Origin: Bacteroidota bacterium
Lineage (GTDB): Bacteria > Bacteroidota > Bacteroidia > Palsa-948
Length of the DNA: 64,000 nucleotides
Direction: 5' to 3'
Assembly (NCBI GenBank): GCA_016213405.1
Contig: JACRAM010000068.1
Coordinates: 41,597-105,596 of the forward strand
Shown piece by piece: positions 7,739 through 15,819 of this stretch. The notes under the pieces are model-generated. The model saw nothing but the letters and a program-made list of their open reading frames with translations, did no database searches and had not been told where the DNA came from. Position 1 is the first letter of the stretch, and the number at the start of each line of letters is the position of its first letter. The translations under genes were made by a program, and so were the position numbers.

Positions 7739-8475
7739 GTGTCTCGCTTTGCTCTCTTGCTTCTAACTCTCATATTTAATCCTTCCACCAGCAGAGAGAA
7801 CAACATGGATACATATATATACTGCTTTGGCACATGGTAATGGAAAGAATCAAGAATCAATACCATGCCTATCATAAGCAGGAACGCAAGCGCAAGCATT
7901 TTGATGGTTGGATGTTTATTGATAAAGTCGCTTACTATTTCAGAAAACCAAAGCATGATGATCATGGCAATAATTACTGCACCAATCATTATAAGAACAT
8001 TGCTCACTAATCCCACTGCTGTTAAAATCGAATCAAATGAAAAAATAATATCTATGAAAACTATCTGCATGATGATAGCATTCAACGCAATTTTCTTAAT
8101 GTTCATTCCTTCTTCATCGCGCCCTTCCATCTTATTGTGAATTTCAATGGTGGTTTTAATAAGAAGAAAAACTCCACCAGAAAATAAAATCAGGTCACGT
8201 CCTGTTGCGCCAAAATCACTGATATAAAACAATGGGTCTTTCAAACCTATCACCCAGGTGATGCTGAACAAAAGCGCAATCCTCATTAAAAGGGCAAGCG
8301 ATAACCCTGCTCCTCTCGCTTTTCGCTGATCTTTTCTGTCTGGAAGTTTTCCTGCTACAATCGCGATGAAAATAATATTATCTATCCCAAGTACTATCTC
8401 AAGCACGGTAAGCGTGAGCATGCTGATGACTGCATGCACCGAAAAAAGTTCCTGAAAGTTCTGCGCTAAGTCCAT
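7729..8475 (-). CDS. TerC family membrane protein
   Basis: The 248-residue protein has about seven transmembrane helices. Acidic residues are in the membrane at LTVLEIVLGIDNIIFIAI (about 20-37) and IVFIDIIFSFDSILTAVGL (about 138-156), the two conserved motifs of the TerC/YkoY family. Members are implicated in metal ion (Mn2+) efflux or metalation of exported proteins; tellurite resistance is a historical name. A Bacteroidota-type promoter is seen about 95 bp upstream, beyond a 74-bp inverted repeat that would form a long hairpin in the leader. Confidence 0.9.
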   Translation of the reverse strand: MDLAQNFQELFSVHAVISMLTLTVLEIVLGIDNIIFIAIVAGKLPDRKDQRKARGAGLSLALLMRIALLFSITWVIGLKDPLFYISDFGATGRDLILFSGGVFLLIKTTIEIHNKMEGRDEEGMNIKKIALNAIIMQIVFIDIIFSFDSILTAVGLVSNVLIMIGAVIIAMIIMLWFSEIVSDFINKHPTIKMLALAFLLMIGMVLILDSFHYHVPKQYIYVSMLFSLLVEGLNMRVRSKRAKRDTHK

Positions 8476-8485
8476 TGTTGAAAAT

Positions 8486-8559
8486 GATTACACAGATTTA
8501 AAGAGAGATTACACTGATGGAATTAATCGGTGTAATCAGATATTTTTATCTGTGTAATC
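8486..8559. repeat. Inverted repeat of the GATTACACAGAT type
   Basis: GATTACACAGAT at 8486-8497 is exactly complementary to ATCTGTGTAATC at 8548-8559. Inner words GATTACACTGAT and ATCGGTGTAATC pair with one mismatch. Further members or half-members are at 21873-21961, 48106-48143 and 59277-59306. It lies in the leader of terC (minus strand). Confidence 0.8.
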
Positions 8560-8570
8560 GGTGTTTAATA

Positions 8571-8599
8571 CAAAAGTACACAGAAAAGTTTCGTTTCAA
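8571..8599 (-). promoter_or_regulatory. Probable promoter of terC
   Basis: Read on the minus strand: TTG (8597-8599), an 18-bp spacer, then TACTTTTG (8578-8571), matching -33 TTG and -7 TAnnTTTG. Confidence 0.55.
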
Positions 8600-8665
8600 C
8601 TGAAATTATTCTTTCTCATTTTCAACAAGTTATGCAAAGTACAGGCTTAAACATGGTATTATGTG

Positions 8666-8695
8666 TTGCATGGTACTGTTTTATGTATACCTTTG
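8666..8695 (+). promoter_or_regulatory. Promoter of the padR-pspC run
   Basis: TTG at 8666-8668, a 19-bp spacer and TACCTTTG at 8688-8695 match the Bacteroidota consensus perfectly. The signal lies inside the longer open frame upstream of padR and therefore supports the downstream ATG at 8734 as the true start. Confidence 0.75.
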
Positions 8696-8733
8696 TTTCG
8701 TCAATCAGTAAAAACATAACTCAAAATAAAAAC

Positions 8734-9057
8734 ATGGACATTGAAAACACACAGGCGCAGATGAGGAAAGGAGTCCTGGAGTTTTGCATTCTTGCCACAC
8801 TCACGAACGGGGACGCATACCCGACCGAGATCATTGAAAAGATGAAAGATGCAAAACTCGTAGTGGTGGAAGGAACTCTCTATCCCCTGCTCACACGCCT
8901 TAAAAACATGGGGCTGCTCAGCTATCGCTGGGAAGAATCCACATCCGGACCACCGCGCAAATACTACAAACTAACTCCTGTTGGAAAACAATTCCTGAAA
9001 GAATTGGAAACGAACTGGGAAGACCTTGTAAAATCAGTAAACAAAATCACAAAATAA
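8734..9057 (+). CDS. PadR family transcriptional regulator
   Basis: The 107-residue winged-helix protein begins MDIENTQAQMRKGVLEFC. It continues with the PadR core ILATLTNGDAYPTEIIEKM and LVVVEGTLYPLLTRLKNMGLL, where the conserved E-G-T-L-Y-P-L-L-x-R-L motif forms the recognition helix and wing entry, and YYKLTPVGKQFL. It is a short PadR without the second effector helix domain. The start at 8734 is chosen because a good promoter lies in the upstream part of the frame. In Bacteroidota such genes typically precede a PspC-domain gene, as here (53 bp downstream), and probably autoregulate that operon. Confidence 0.92.
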   Translation: MDIENTQAQMRKGVLEFCILATLTNGDAYPTEIIEKMKDAKLVVVEGTLYPLLTRLKNMGLLSYRWEESTSGPPRKYYKLTPVGKQFLKELETNWEDLVKSVNKITK

Positions 9058-9065
9058 AATTTTCG

Positions 9066-9093
9066 AAAAACGAAACTGTACGAAAGTACGAAA
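9066..9093. repeat. Solitary arm of the ACGAAAAACGAAA family
   Basis: The run TTCGAAAAACGAAACTGTAC plus GAAAGTACGAAAC (9066-9098) is the same sequence type as the arms at 51363-51395 and 63067-63098. It lies in the padR-pspC gap. Confidence 0.55.
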
Positions 9094-9110
9094 CAATAAA
9101 ACCAACTACA

Positions 9111-10823
9111 ATGAACAAGACAGTAATCATCAACTTAAGCGGAATCATCTTTCATATAGACGAAGACGCTTACCTGAAATTGTCAAGTTACCTGACAACC
9201 ATAAAAGGATACTTCTCCGAATCAGAAGGCAGAGATGAAATCATGGCGGACATCGAAAACCGAATTGCCGAAATGCTTTCTGAAAAAGTTTCTGACAGAA
9301 AGCAAGTTGTGCTCATGACAGATGTAGATTATGTAATCGGTGTGATGGGTAAACCCGAAGATTTCGCTGGAGATAAAGCTCACAGTGAAGAAACTAAAAA
9401 AGAACAACCCACCTATTCTTCATCAGGAAAACGCAAAAGAGTGTTCCGCGATACAGACAATAAAATTCTTGGAGGCGTTTGTTCAGGGATTGGAAATTAT
9501 TTCAACATAGATCCGCTCTGGCTGAGACTTGCATTAGTAGTTTGCTTCTTTTCATTCGGAATCGGCTTCCTTCTATATATAGTATTGTGGATTGTAATTC
9601 CCGAAGCGAAAACCTCCGCAGAGAAACTGGAAATGCACGGAGAAGACATCAACGTTTCCAACATCGGAAAAAAAGTAGAGGAAGAAATGAAACATTTCGG
9701 AAAGAAAGTGGGAAGTTGGGGAGAAGAAGTAAAGAAGACAGCCACTTCATCCAAAGGCAGAGATTTTGTTGACCGGTTGGTTGATTTTCTCACCTCAGTG
9801 TTTGGCGCCTTCTTCAAAGTGTTCGCGAAACTGCTCGGAGTATTTTTCGTCATCTTCGGTTTGATTTTACTCGTAGCAATCATCAGTTCCCTTTTTGGCG
9901 GAACAGGAATGATTCACATAGATAATCATTCCTTTTCCTTTCACGATTTCTTCTACACATTTTATGAAAGCGGAGACCAGATGACACTCGCCTCCATCGC
10001 TATTGTGCTTTTCCTTGGCGTTCCGCTCATCATGCTCGTATACGGAGGAGTGAAAATGCTTCTTGGAATAAGAGCGAGAAACAGAATTGTAAATCTCTCG
10101 GCAGGAATTCTCTGGGTGATTGGAATCGCTCTGATGATTACAATGGGAATTCAAGTGGCTCAGCAGTTTTCAGAAGAAGCAGAAAGCAAACAAGAATTTA
10201 CAATGACAAAAACAAAATGCGATACGCTTTTTCTTCGCGTGAGAGAAGTCAAGGATTGGAATGATAACGCGAGGGATTATTCTCACAAAAAACATTTTCA
10301 CGTGTCATTCCGAAAGCACAGACTGTTTTCATCCGACAGTTCAAATATTTATTTCGGATATCCAACGCTCGACATAGTGAAAAGCGAATCCGACAGCATG
10401 GAGATTGTTGTTTACAATAATGCAATGGGCAAAGACAAAAAAGAAGCGCTTCATTTTGCGTGCAATGTCAATTACGAAATCTTTCAAAAAGATTCTTTGA
10501 TTGAACTCATGCCCTATTTCTCCATTCCCAGGGAAGAAAAATGGAGAAACCAGCAAGTGCATATTGAAGTGCGCATTCCTAAAGGGAAAACCGTTTACCT
10601 CGCAAAAAACATGAGCGATATTCTTGACGATGTGCATAACGAAACCGACACGTATGATGGCGACATGGTCGGACGCAGATGGATGATGGGTTCGGAAGAA
10701 TTAAAATGTTTAGACTGCAATGGACTTGAAACAGTTCACAAGAAAAAATGGAAAAATAAAATAGAAAAAGAAATTTCTGATTCAATTGAAGAAGAAATTT
10801 CTAATTCAATAGATAAAAAATAA
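9111..10823 (+). CDS. PspC domain-containing membrane protein
   Basis: The 570-residue protein starts with a cytoplasmic segment (about 1-100) containing an acidic stretch. The PspC domain follows at about 104-168 (RVFRDTDNKILGGVCSGIG, then the helix FSFGIGFLLYIVLWIVIPEA). An amphipathic region, three to four more membrane helices (about 230-360) and a large C-terminal domain (about 370-570) complete it. The C-terminal domain is rich in charged residues and probably periplasmic, and its tail is a Lys/Glu/Ser coiled segment. PspC proteins sense or stabilise envelope stress. It lies between padR and a small membrane protein, so the group is probably one operon. The codon use is unremarkable. 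Confidence 0.88.
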   Translation: MNKTVIINLSGIIFHIDEDAYLKLSSYLTTIKGYFSESEGRDEIMADIENRIAEMLSEKVSDRKQVVLMTDVDYVIGVMGKPEDFAGDKAHSEETKKEQPTYSSSGKRKRVFRDTDNKILGGVCSGIGNYFNIDPLWLRLALVVCFFSFGIGFLLYIVLWIVIPEAKTSAEKLEMHGEDINVSNIGKKVEEEMKHFGKKVGSWGEEVKKTATSSKGRDFVDRLVDFLTSVFGAFFKVFAKLLGVFFVIFGLILLVAIISSLFGGTGMIHIDNHSFSFHDFFYTFYESGDQMTLASIAIVLFLGVPLIMLVYGGVKMLLGIRARNRIVNLSAGILWVIGIALMITMGIQVAQQFSEEAESKQEFTMTKTKCDTLFLRVREVKDWNDNARDYSHKKHFHVSFRKHRLFSSDSSNIYFGYPTLDIVKSESDSMEIVVYNNAMGKDKKEALHFACNVNYEIFQKDSLIELMPYFSIPREEKWRNQQVHIEVRIPKGKTVYLAKNMSDILDDVHNETDTYDGDMVGRRWMMGSEELKCLDCNGLETVHKKKWKNKIEKEISDSIEEEISNSIDKK

Positions 10824-10845
10824 TCATAATATAAAATCAACTAAA

Positions 10846-11049
10846 ATGGAAACACAAATTCAAGACATCGAAAAACAAAAAAAGAAAGACGCTCAGAAAA
10901 CTGGCGGTCTTCTTTTCACAGGTTGCATGTTCATCGGAATGGCAATGGGATGGTTCTTCGGTCATTTTAATGTATGCATGTTCGCTGGAATGGGAGTCGG
11001 TTTCATCATGATGGCGGTGGTGATTGCTTCCAATGCGAACAAGAAATAG
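10846..11049 (+). CDS. Small two-helix membrane protein
   Basis: The 67 residues consist of a charged N-terminus (METQIQDIEKQKKKDAQK) and two hydrophobic helices (about 20-39 and 44-62), the second rich in Gly and Met. It follows pspC by 22 bp and probably is co-transcribed with padR and pspC. I recognise no named family. The very short length and position suggest an accessory of the PspC protein, which is inference from context only. Confidence 0.7.
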   Translation: METQIQDIEKQKKKDAQKTGGLLFTGCMFIGMAMGWFFGHFNVCMFAGMGVGFIMMAVVIASNANKK

Positions 11050-11122
11050 TTCATAGTTAAAATTTGTTAAACCTTTGTGCAATCCATCTGTCAAAAACAA
11101 TAAAGCAGTATCATTGCATCCT

Positions 11123-13822
11123 ATGAAAAAATATTTTCTGAAGCCCATCCTAAGTCCTTCCCGAAAGGAAGGACTTTTGGTTGCTTTACTTTTTTTTATG
11201 CTCCCTTCCCTTTGGGAAGGGACGGGGATGGGCCTCTTTGCCCAATGGGGCGGTGGCGGTGGCAACTGGAAAGAGATGTCTGAAAAAATGAAGGTTGGAC
11301 ATTTTTACGGAAAGATTGTTGACAGCACAAATAATAAAGGAGTTGAATTCGCATCTGTTCAACTTATCGGAAATGTCTTTGATACAACAACAAAGACAAT
11401 GAAAAAAGATGTCGTGGTAGCGGGGCAATTAACTGAAGCAAACGGTGATTTCAGTTTGGAAAAAATTAATGTGATGGGAAAATTCAAATTGAAAATCATC
11501 GCGATGGGATACGCGCTGAAAGAAATTGCCATCTCGTTTGATGTGGATATGGAAAAAATTAAAAACGGAGGCATGAGCATGTTGAGCGCGATGGATAAAG
11601 ATTTAGGAAACATAAAAATAAGACCGCAGGCAAAACAACTTAAAGAAGTAGAAATTGTTTCAACAGCTTCCGTGATGGAGCTAAAGCTTGATAAAAAAGT
11701 TTTTAATGTGGAGAAGAATATGATTTCGACAGGAGGAACTGCCGAAGATGTGATGAAACAGGTTCCTTCAGTGAGTGTCGATGCAGATGGAAACGTAACG
11801 ATGAGAAATGCTTCTCCACAGATTTTTGTGGATGGCAAACCCACCACGCTAACGCTTGACCAGATTCCCGCTGACGCCATTCAAAGCGTGGAAATAATTT
11901 CAAATCCATCCGCGAAGTATGACGCTTCTGGCGGAGAAGGAGGAATTCTGAACATCGTTCTGAAAAAAGAGAAGCGCATGGGCTACAACGGAAACATCCG
12001 CGCGGGGATTGACCAGCATTTGAGATTCAATGGAGGAGCCGACATGAATGCAAGAGACGGAAAAATAAATGCTTTCATCAGCGGAAACTTCAATCAGCGT
12101 TATTCTTTAACAACAGGAAAAACGAACAGAGAAAATCTTATCGGATATCCGCTTACAACTATTTCTCAAACTCAAAATTCAATCACCAATGGATATTTCG
12201 GAATGGGGCGGGCTGGCGTTGATTATTTCATGAACAACCGTAATACTTTTACGCTTTCCGGAAATTATATGACAGGAAGGTTTAAACCTGAAGACAGCTT
12301 ACACACACAAACCGACACGGTCTATCCCGTTTATACAAATTTTTCTTCCTATAATAGAATTTCAAATACTAAAAGAAGATTTGGCAACACAGGCGCTTCG
12401 TTCCAATACAAACATATTTTCCCGCGCGAAGGAGAAGAGTGGACGGCTGATTTGAATTACAACCAAAGTCAGTTTGTCTGGCTGGGAGATTACACTTCAA
12501 AATATTATGACGCCAGCGGAAATTCCACCGGGCTGAACATTTTTCAGAACATGAGCGGGAACGGCTATAACAAAATTTTCACCGGGCAAACTGATTTGGT
12601 TCTTCCGCTGAATTCAAAAGATACATCCGGAAAAGCAAAAATAGAAACAGGAATCCGCGGTTCGTACAGAGATTTTCTGAGCAAGACAGATAATTTTCTG
12701 AAAGACGACAGCACGGGAGATTTCAATCTCATAAAAAACCAAAGCACCCACTATAAATTCATTGACCAAGTATATGCGGGTTATGTAACCTACGGAATGC
12801 ATAAAAATAAATTCAGCTGGCAGATTGGTTTAAGAGGTGAAAGCTCATCTTACATAGGAGAATTGATTGACTCCAACAAGACCTTCAAAAATATTTTTCC
12901 CATCAGCCTGTTCCCTAGTTGCTCTTCTACATACGATTTGAATGGCAAGGATAATTTTCAGTTTTCTTATTCAAGAAGAATCAACCGCCCTTCCTTCTTT
13001 CAGATAATTCCGTTTACCGATTATTCCGATTCACTCAATCTCAAAAGAGGAAATCCCGCTTTGAAACCGGAGTTCACCCATTCGCTTGAACTTTCTTATC
13101 TCAAAACAATTAACTCCTCAAATAATATTCTTGCCACTGTTTATTTCAAAAACACAGATGGGCTCATTACAGGTTACCAAACGCGAGAATACGATTCAAC
13201 GCTTCAGCGTATGGCAATCGTCAATACTTATGAAAATGCAGATCAAACCTATGTGTATGGTGCAGAACTCACCAGCAAGCACGGAATAAAAAAATGGCTG
13301 GATTTCACGTTCAACTTCAATGTATATTATTCCTTAATGGATGCAAAAAATGTTGAGGCAAACCTTACCAACGAACAGTTCAGTTGGTTCACAAAAGAAA
13401 ATTTTACGTTCAAGCTTCCGAAAAATTTCAGCATACAACTCAATCCTGAATACCGTTCGCAAGCCAGCGTTCCTGTTTCACGCGGAGATACTAAATACGG
13501 AGGCATGAGTGGTTTTCAATCGTCTCCAACTTCCACTGCGCAGGGTTACATCAAGGCACGCTATTCAGTGGATGCCGCAATAAAGTATGAGTTCATGAAA
13601 AACAAAGCCGCAAGCCTAAGTGTGAACATTCGCGATATCTTCGGAACCGATATTAATGAAACTGTTACCAACTCCGCCTACTTCAATCAAACCACCTCTC
13701 GTTTGCGTGACCCTCGTTTAGTACGCGTGAATTTTTCTTACCGCTTTGGAAAATTTGACACCTCCATCTTCAAGCGCAAAAACATGAAAGTGAATACGGA
13801 CGGAATGGAGATAGGGATGTAA
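11123..13822 (+). CDS. Outer membrane beta-barrel protein, TonB-receptor-like
   Basis: The 899-residue protein has the order typical of Bacteroidota TonB-dependent-like proteins. A signal peptide ends G-L-F-A-Q (about residue 40). A carboxypeptidase-regulatory-like domain with the GKIVDSTNNKGVEFASVQL motif lies at about 57-150. A plug domain follows (about 190-275, DVMKQVPSVSVDADGNVTM, QIFVDGKPTTL), then a long barrel (about 290-899) ending F-S-Y-R-F-G-K-F. It belongs to the OMP_b-brl_3 type. The start is ATG 11123 (a frame upstream has no support). The signal peptide is built around a composite palindrome (11141-11233). Substrate unknown; placement after padR-pspC suggests an envelope-stress link. 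Confidence 0.88.
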   Translation: MKKYFLKPILSPSRKEGLLVALLFFMLPSLWEGTGMGLFAQWGGGGGNWKEMSEKMKVGHFYGKIVDSTNNKGVEFASVQLIGNVFDTTTKTMKKDVVVAGQLTEANGDFSLEKINVMGKFKLKIIAMGYALKEIAISFDVDMEKIKNGGMSMLSAMDKDLGNIKIRPQAKQLKEVEIVSTASVMELKLDKKVFNVEKNMISTGGTAEDVMKQVPSVSVDADGNVTMRNASPQIFVDGKPTTLTLDQIPADAIQSVEIISNPSAKYDASGGEGGILNIVLKKEKRMGYNGNIRAGIDQHLRFNGGADMNARDGKINAFISGNFNQRYSLTTGKTNRENLIGYPLTTISQTQNSITNGYFGMGRAGVDYFMNNRNTFTLSGNYMTGRFKPEDSLHTQTDTVYPVYTNFSSYNRISNTKRRFGNTGASFQYKHIFPREGEEWTADLNYNQSQFVWLGDYTSKYYDASGNSTGLNIFQNMSGNGYNKIFTGQTDLVLPLNSKDTSGKAKIETGIRGSYRDFLSKTDNFLKDDSTGDFNLIKNQSTHYKFIDQVYAGYVTYGMHKNKFSWQIGLRGESSSYIGELIDSNKTFKNIFPISLFPSCSSTYDLNGKDNFQFSYSRRINRPSFFQIIPFTDYSDSLNLKRGNPALKPEFTHSLELSYLKTINSSNNILATVYFKNTDGLITGYQTREYDSTLQRMAIVNTYENADQTYVYGAELTSKHGIKKWLDFTFNFNVYYSLMDAKNVEANLTNEQFSWFTKENFTFKLPKNFSIQLNPEYRSQASVPVSRGDTKYGGMSGFQSSPTSTAQGYIKARYSVDAAIKYEFMKNKAASLSVNIRDIFGTDINETVTNSAYFNQTTSRLRDPRLVRVNFSYRFGKFDTSIFKRKNMKVNTDGMEIGM
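11141..11233. repeat. Composite palindromic element inside a signal peptide
   Basis: Copy A (11141-11178) has arms AGTCCTTCC and GGAAGGACT. Copy B (11201-11233) has CCCTTCCC and GGGAAGGG, followed by GACGGGGATGGGC. The outer AAGCCCATCC and GGATGGGCC are complementary. The element encodes most of the signal peptide, with the hydrophobic core in its T-rich middle. Compare 5820-5943. Confidence 0.8.
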
Positions 13823-13839
13823 CTTCAGCAAACAGCAAG

Positions 13840-13858
13840 TCTTTATAAAATCTTTATG
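13840..13858 (+). promoter_or_regulatory. Proposed KdpE-type operator upstream of the kdpD-like gene
   Basis: TCTTTATAAAATCTTTATG is a direct repeat of CTTTAT with 11-bp spacing, the geometry expected for an OmpR/KdpE-family dimer. The identical 19 bp occurs at 15731-15749 upstream of kup. It ends 41 bp before the -7 element. Confidence 0.6.
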
Positions 13859-13899
13859 TACCATTAAGTATTTTTATGCTTTCTTAATAAGTAGCGCAA

Positions 13900-13907
13900 T
13901 ACATTTG
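13900..13907 (+). promoter_or_regulatory. -7 element of the kdpD-like gene
   Basis: TACATTTG fits TAnnTTTG and lies eight bases before the ATG at 13916, so the leader would be very short. No good TTG is seen at the -33 position (TTTATG is nearest), which fits a promoter that depends on an activator bound at 13840-13858. Confidence 0.6.
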
Positions 13908-13915
13908 TGCCATAG

Positions 13916-14998
13916 ATGAACAAGCACCTGTTATATAAAGGAAACAAAACAAGACAGTTTATTATAAGTATATTACTTGTTTCTGCTGTATCTGCTTTGT
14001 GTTATGTGTTTTCTCCTTACATGGGCTATAGAGTTGTAGCGCTCATTTTACTTGTTACCGTTTCATTCATAGCGATGTTTTTTGACATATTTCCTGTTCT
14101 TCTGGGAGCATTGTTAAGCGCATTGATCTGGAATTTCTTTTTTATTCCTCCAAAATTCACTTTTCATATCGGAGATACAGAGGATGTTTTAATGTTCTTA
14201 ATGTATTTTCTCATTGCCACAGTAAACGCGGTGCTGACTTATAAAATAAGGCAGATAGAAAAAGAAACGATGAAGGAAGAAGAAAAAGAACGCACACTAA
14301 AGCTTTATAACACACTTCTTAATTCGCTTTCTCATGAACTAAAAACTCCCATTGCAACGATCATGGGAGCAACTGATAATTTAGAAAGCAATGCTGGTAA
14401 GCTTTCCGAGCAGAATAAAGATGAATTGCTTTCAGAAATTTCGTCTGCCACTTCCCGCCTCAATCAGCAGGTAGAAAATCTCCTGAACATGTCAAGGCTG
14501 GAATCGGGATTCATTCAGCCGAAAAAAGATTGGATGGACATTACAGAATTAATTTACAATGTGGCTAAACGAGTGGAAGAAAATAAAATCACACAGAAAA
14601 TAAATATCAATATCAATCCGGAAATTCCCATGTTTAAACTGGACAAAGGAATGATCGAACAGGTTATTTATAATTTATTATCCAATGCGGTTCTGTACAC
14701 TCCGGAGCAAAGCGCTATTGGAATAACAGCTGTCTGCCATGTGGATATATTGCAAATTATAGTAGAGGATAACGGCAATGGATTTCCTGCTGATGAAATA
14801 GCAAAAGTGTTTGATAAGTTTTACCGTCTGAAAAACTCTAAAGCGGGAGGAACGGGGCTTGGACTCTCCATCGTTAAAGGATTTGTAGAAGCGCTGAGCG
14901 GTAAAATAAAATTGGAAAATATCTCAACGGGTGGAGCACGATTTACCATTGATATTCCTGCTGAAACATCTTATCTGAAAAATCTAAAACACGAATAA
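13916..14998 (+). CDS. KdpD-like sensor histidine kinase lacking the KdpD/USP N-terminal domains
   Basis: The 360-residue inner membrane kinase begins with four transmembrane helices (about 14-110), matching the DUF4118 region of KdpD (FDIFPVLLGALLSALIWNFF, IPPKFTFHIGDTED). HisKA follows, with H-box SHELKTPIATIMG (about 140-152). The HATPase has N-box EQVIYNLLSNAVLYTP, G1 EDNGNGFP and G2 GGTGLGLSIVKGF. The roughly 400-residue cytoplasmic KdpD and UspA domains of classical KdpD are absent. This is a natural short form because the gene has its own promoter. It is followed by the KdpE-like regulator and kup, with no kdpFABC in the window, so it probably reports K+ or turgor status to Kup expression. 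Confidence 0.88.
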   Translation: MNKHLLYKGNKTRQFIISILLVSAVSALCYVFSPYMGYRVVALILLVTVSFIAMFFDIFPVLLGALLSALIWNFFFIPPKFTFHIGDTEDVLMFLMYFLIATVNAVLTYKIRQIEKETMKEEEKERTLKLYNTLLNSLSHELKTPIATIMGATDNLESNAGKLSEQNKDELLSEISSATSRLNQQVENLLNMSRLESGFIQPKKDWMDITELIYNVAKRVEENKITQKINININPEIPMFKLDKGMIEQVIYNLLSNAVLYTPEQSAIGITAVCHVDILQIIVEDNGNGFPADEIAKVFDKFYRLKNSKAGGTGLGLSIVKGFVEALSGKIKLENISTGGARFTIDIPAETSYLKNLKHE

Positions 14999-15005
14999 AT
15001 CCTTA

Positions 15006-15040
15006 GTCCCTCTCCATGAAGAGAGGGGTTGGGGTGAGGC
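15006..15040. repeat. Palindromic element between kinase and regulator genes
   Basis: CCCTCTCC and a partly matching GAGAGGGG surround the loop ATGAA, followed by TTGGGGTGAGGC. The tail supplies a GAGG four bases before the ATG of the regulator, and could act as its ribosome binding site. Confidence 0.7.
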
Positions 15041-15043
15041 AAC

Positions 15044-15730
15044 ATGAATAGCGCAGAGATATTAATTATTGATGACGAAGCGCAGATTCGCAAACTGCTT
15101 GAAATAACCTTGCAATCGAATGACTATAAAGTGAACCAGGCCGTAAATGCAAAAGAGGGATTGGCTCTATCAGCAAGCCATCCTCCTGATTTAATTTTGC
15201 TCGACATTGGTTTGCCCGATGAATCAGGACATTCCGTTTTAAAAAAACTCAGGGAATGGTATACGAAGCCTATAATTATTGTTTCGGTGCAGAACAATGA
15301 AGACGATATTGTAAAAGCATTAGATAACGGAGCAAATGATTATTTAATAAAGCCGTTCCGAACGCGCGAATTACTGGCGCGCATTCGTTCTTCCCTGCGA
15401 AGCCAATCGTCAGAAGAAACAAAACAAGTGATTGACTGCAATAATTTTCAAATGGATTTATCTGTTCGGGTGGTGAAGAAAAACAACGAAATCATAAAAC
15501 TTACCGCAACCGAATATAAATTGCTTGCTTTATTTGCCAAGAATGAAGGAAAGGTTTTAACTCATCATTATTTGCTTAAAGAGGTTTGGGGACCAGGTTA
15601 TATCAACCAATCACAATACTTGCGTGTATTCATTGCTCAATTAAGAAAGAAAATAGAAAATGACCCAAACCGTCCCGCACATATTATTACTGAAAGCGGA
15701 GTTGGCTATCGTTTTACGGCAAAAGATTAA
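15044..15730 (+). CDS. KdpE-like response regulator (OmpR family)
   Basis: The 228 residues comprise a receiver domain (about 1-118) and a winged-helix Trans_reg_C domain (about 128-226). The receiver has the acidic pair DDE at 9-11, phospho-acceptor Asp in LILLDIGLPDESG (about residue 53), and the conserved Lys in YLIKPF. The effector domain has ITESGVGYRF near its end, the typical KdpE finish. It lies 45 bp after its kinase and 89 bp before kup. The identical 19-bp sites at 13840 and 15731 are the obvious candidate targets, so positive regulation of itself and of kup is inferred. Confidence 0.92.
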   Translation: MNSAEILIIDDEAQIRKLLEITLQSNDYKVNQAVNAKEGLALSASHPPDLILLDIGLPDESGHSVLKKLREWYTKPIIIVSVQNNEDDIVKALDNGANDYLIKPFRTRELLARIRSSLRSQSSEETKQVIDCNNFQMDLSVRVVKKNNEIIKLTATEYKLLALFAKNEGKVLTHHYLLKEVWGPGYINQSQYLRVFIAQLRKKIENDPNRPAHIITESGVGYRFTAKD

Positions 15731-15749
15731 TCTTTATAAAATCTTTATG
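15731..15749 (+). promoter_or_regulatory. Proposed KdpE-type operator upstream of kup
   Basis: This is an exact copy of the 19-bp site at 13840-13858 (two CTTTAT words spaced 11 bp). It begins at the base after the stop codon of the regulator gene. A TTGCTTTG (15792-15799), one mismatch from TAnnTTTG, starts 43 bp after the site; the matching distance at the other copy is 42 bp. Confidence 0.6.
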
Positions 15750-15791
15750 CTTCTCGCTCATAGTTTAATATGATATTTATGAAATCTGCGG

Positions 15792-15799
15792 TTGCTTTG
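15792..15799 (+). promoter_or_regulatory. Candidate -7 element of kup
   Basis: TTGCTTTG differs from TAnnTTTG at one base. Its distance from the upstream operator equals that at the kdpD-like promoter within 1 bp. That spacing is the main support. Confidence 0.4.
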
Positions 15800-15819
15800 T
15801 ATAGAGAAAAACCTGCTCT

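Noticed and set aside
8632..8733. N-terminal extension of PadR by 34 residues
   Set aside because: A consensus promoter lies within it and family alignment starts at the ATG at 8734.
13916..14998. Truncated (broken) kdpD
   Set aside because: The gene has its own promoter, start and full kinase core; the missing N-terminal domains are not left as remnants upstream.
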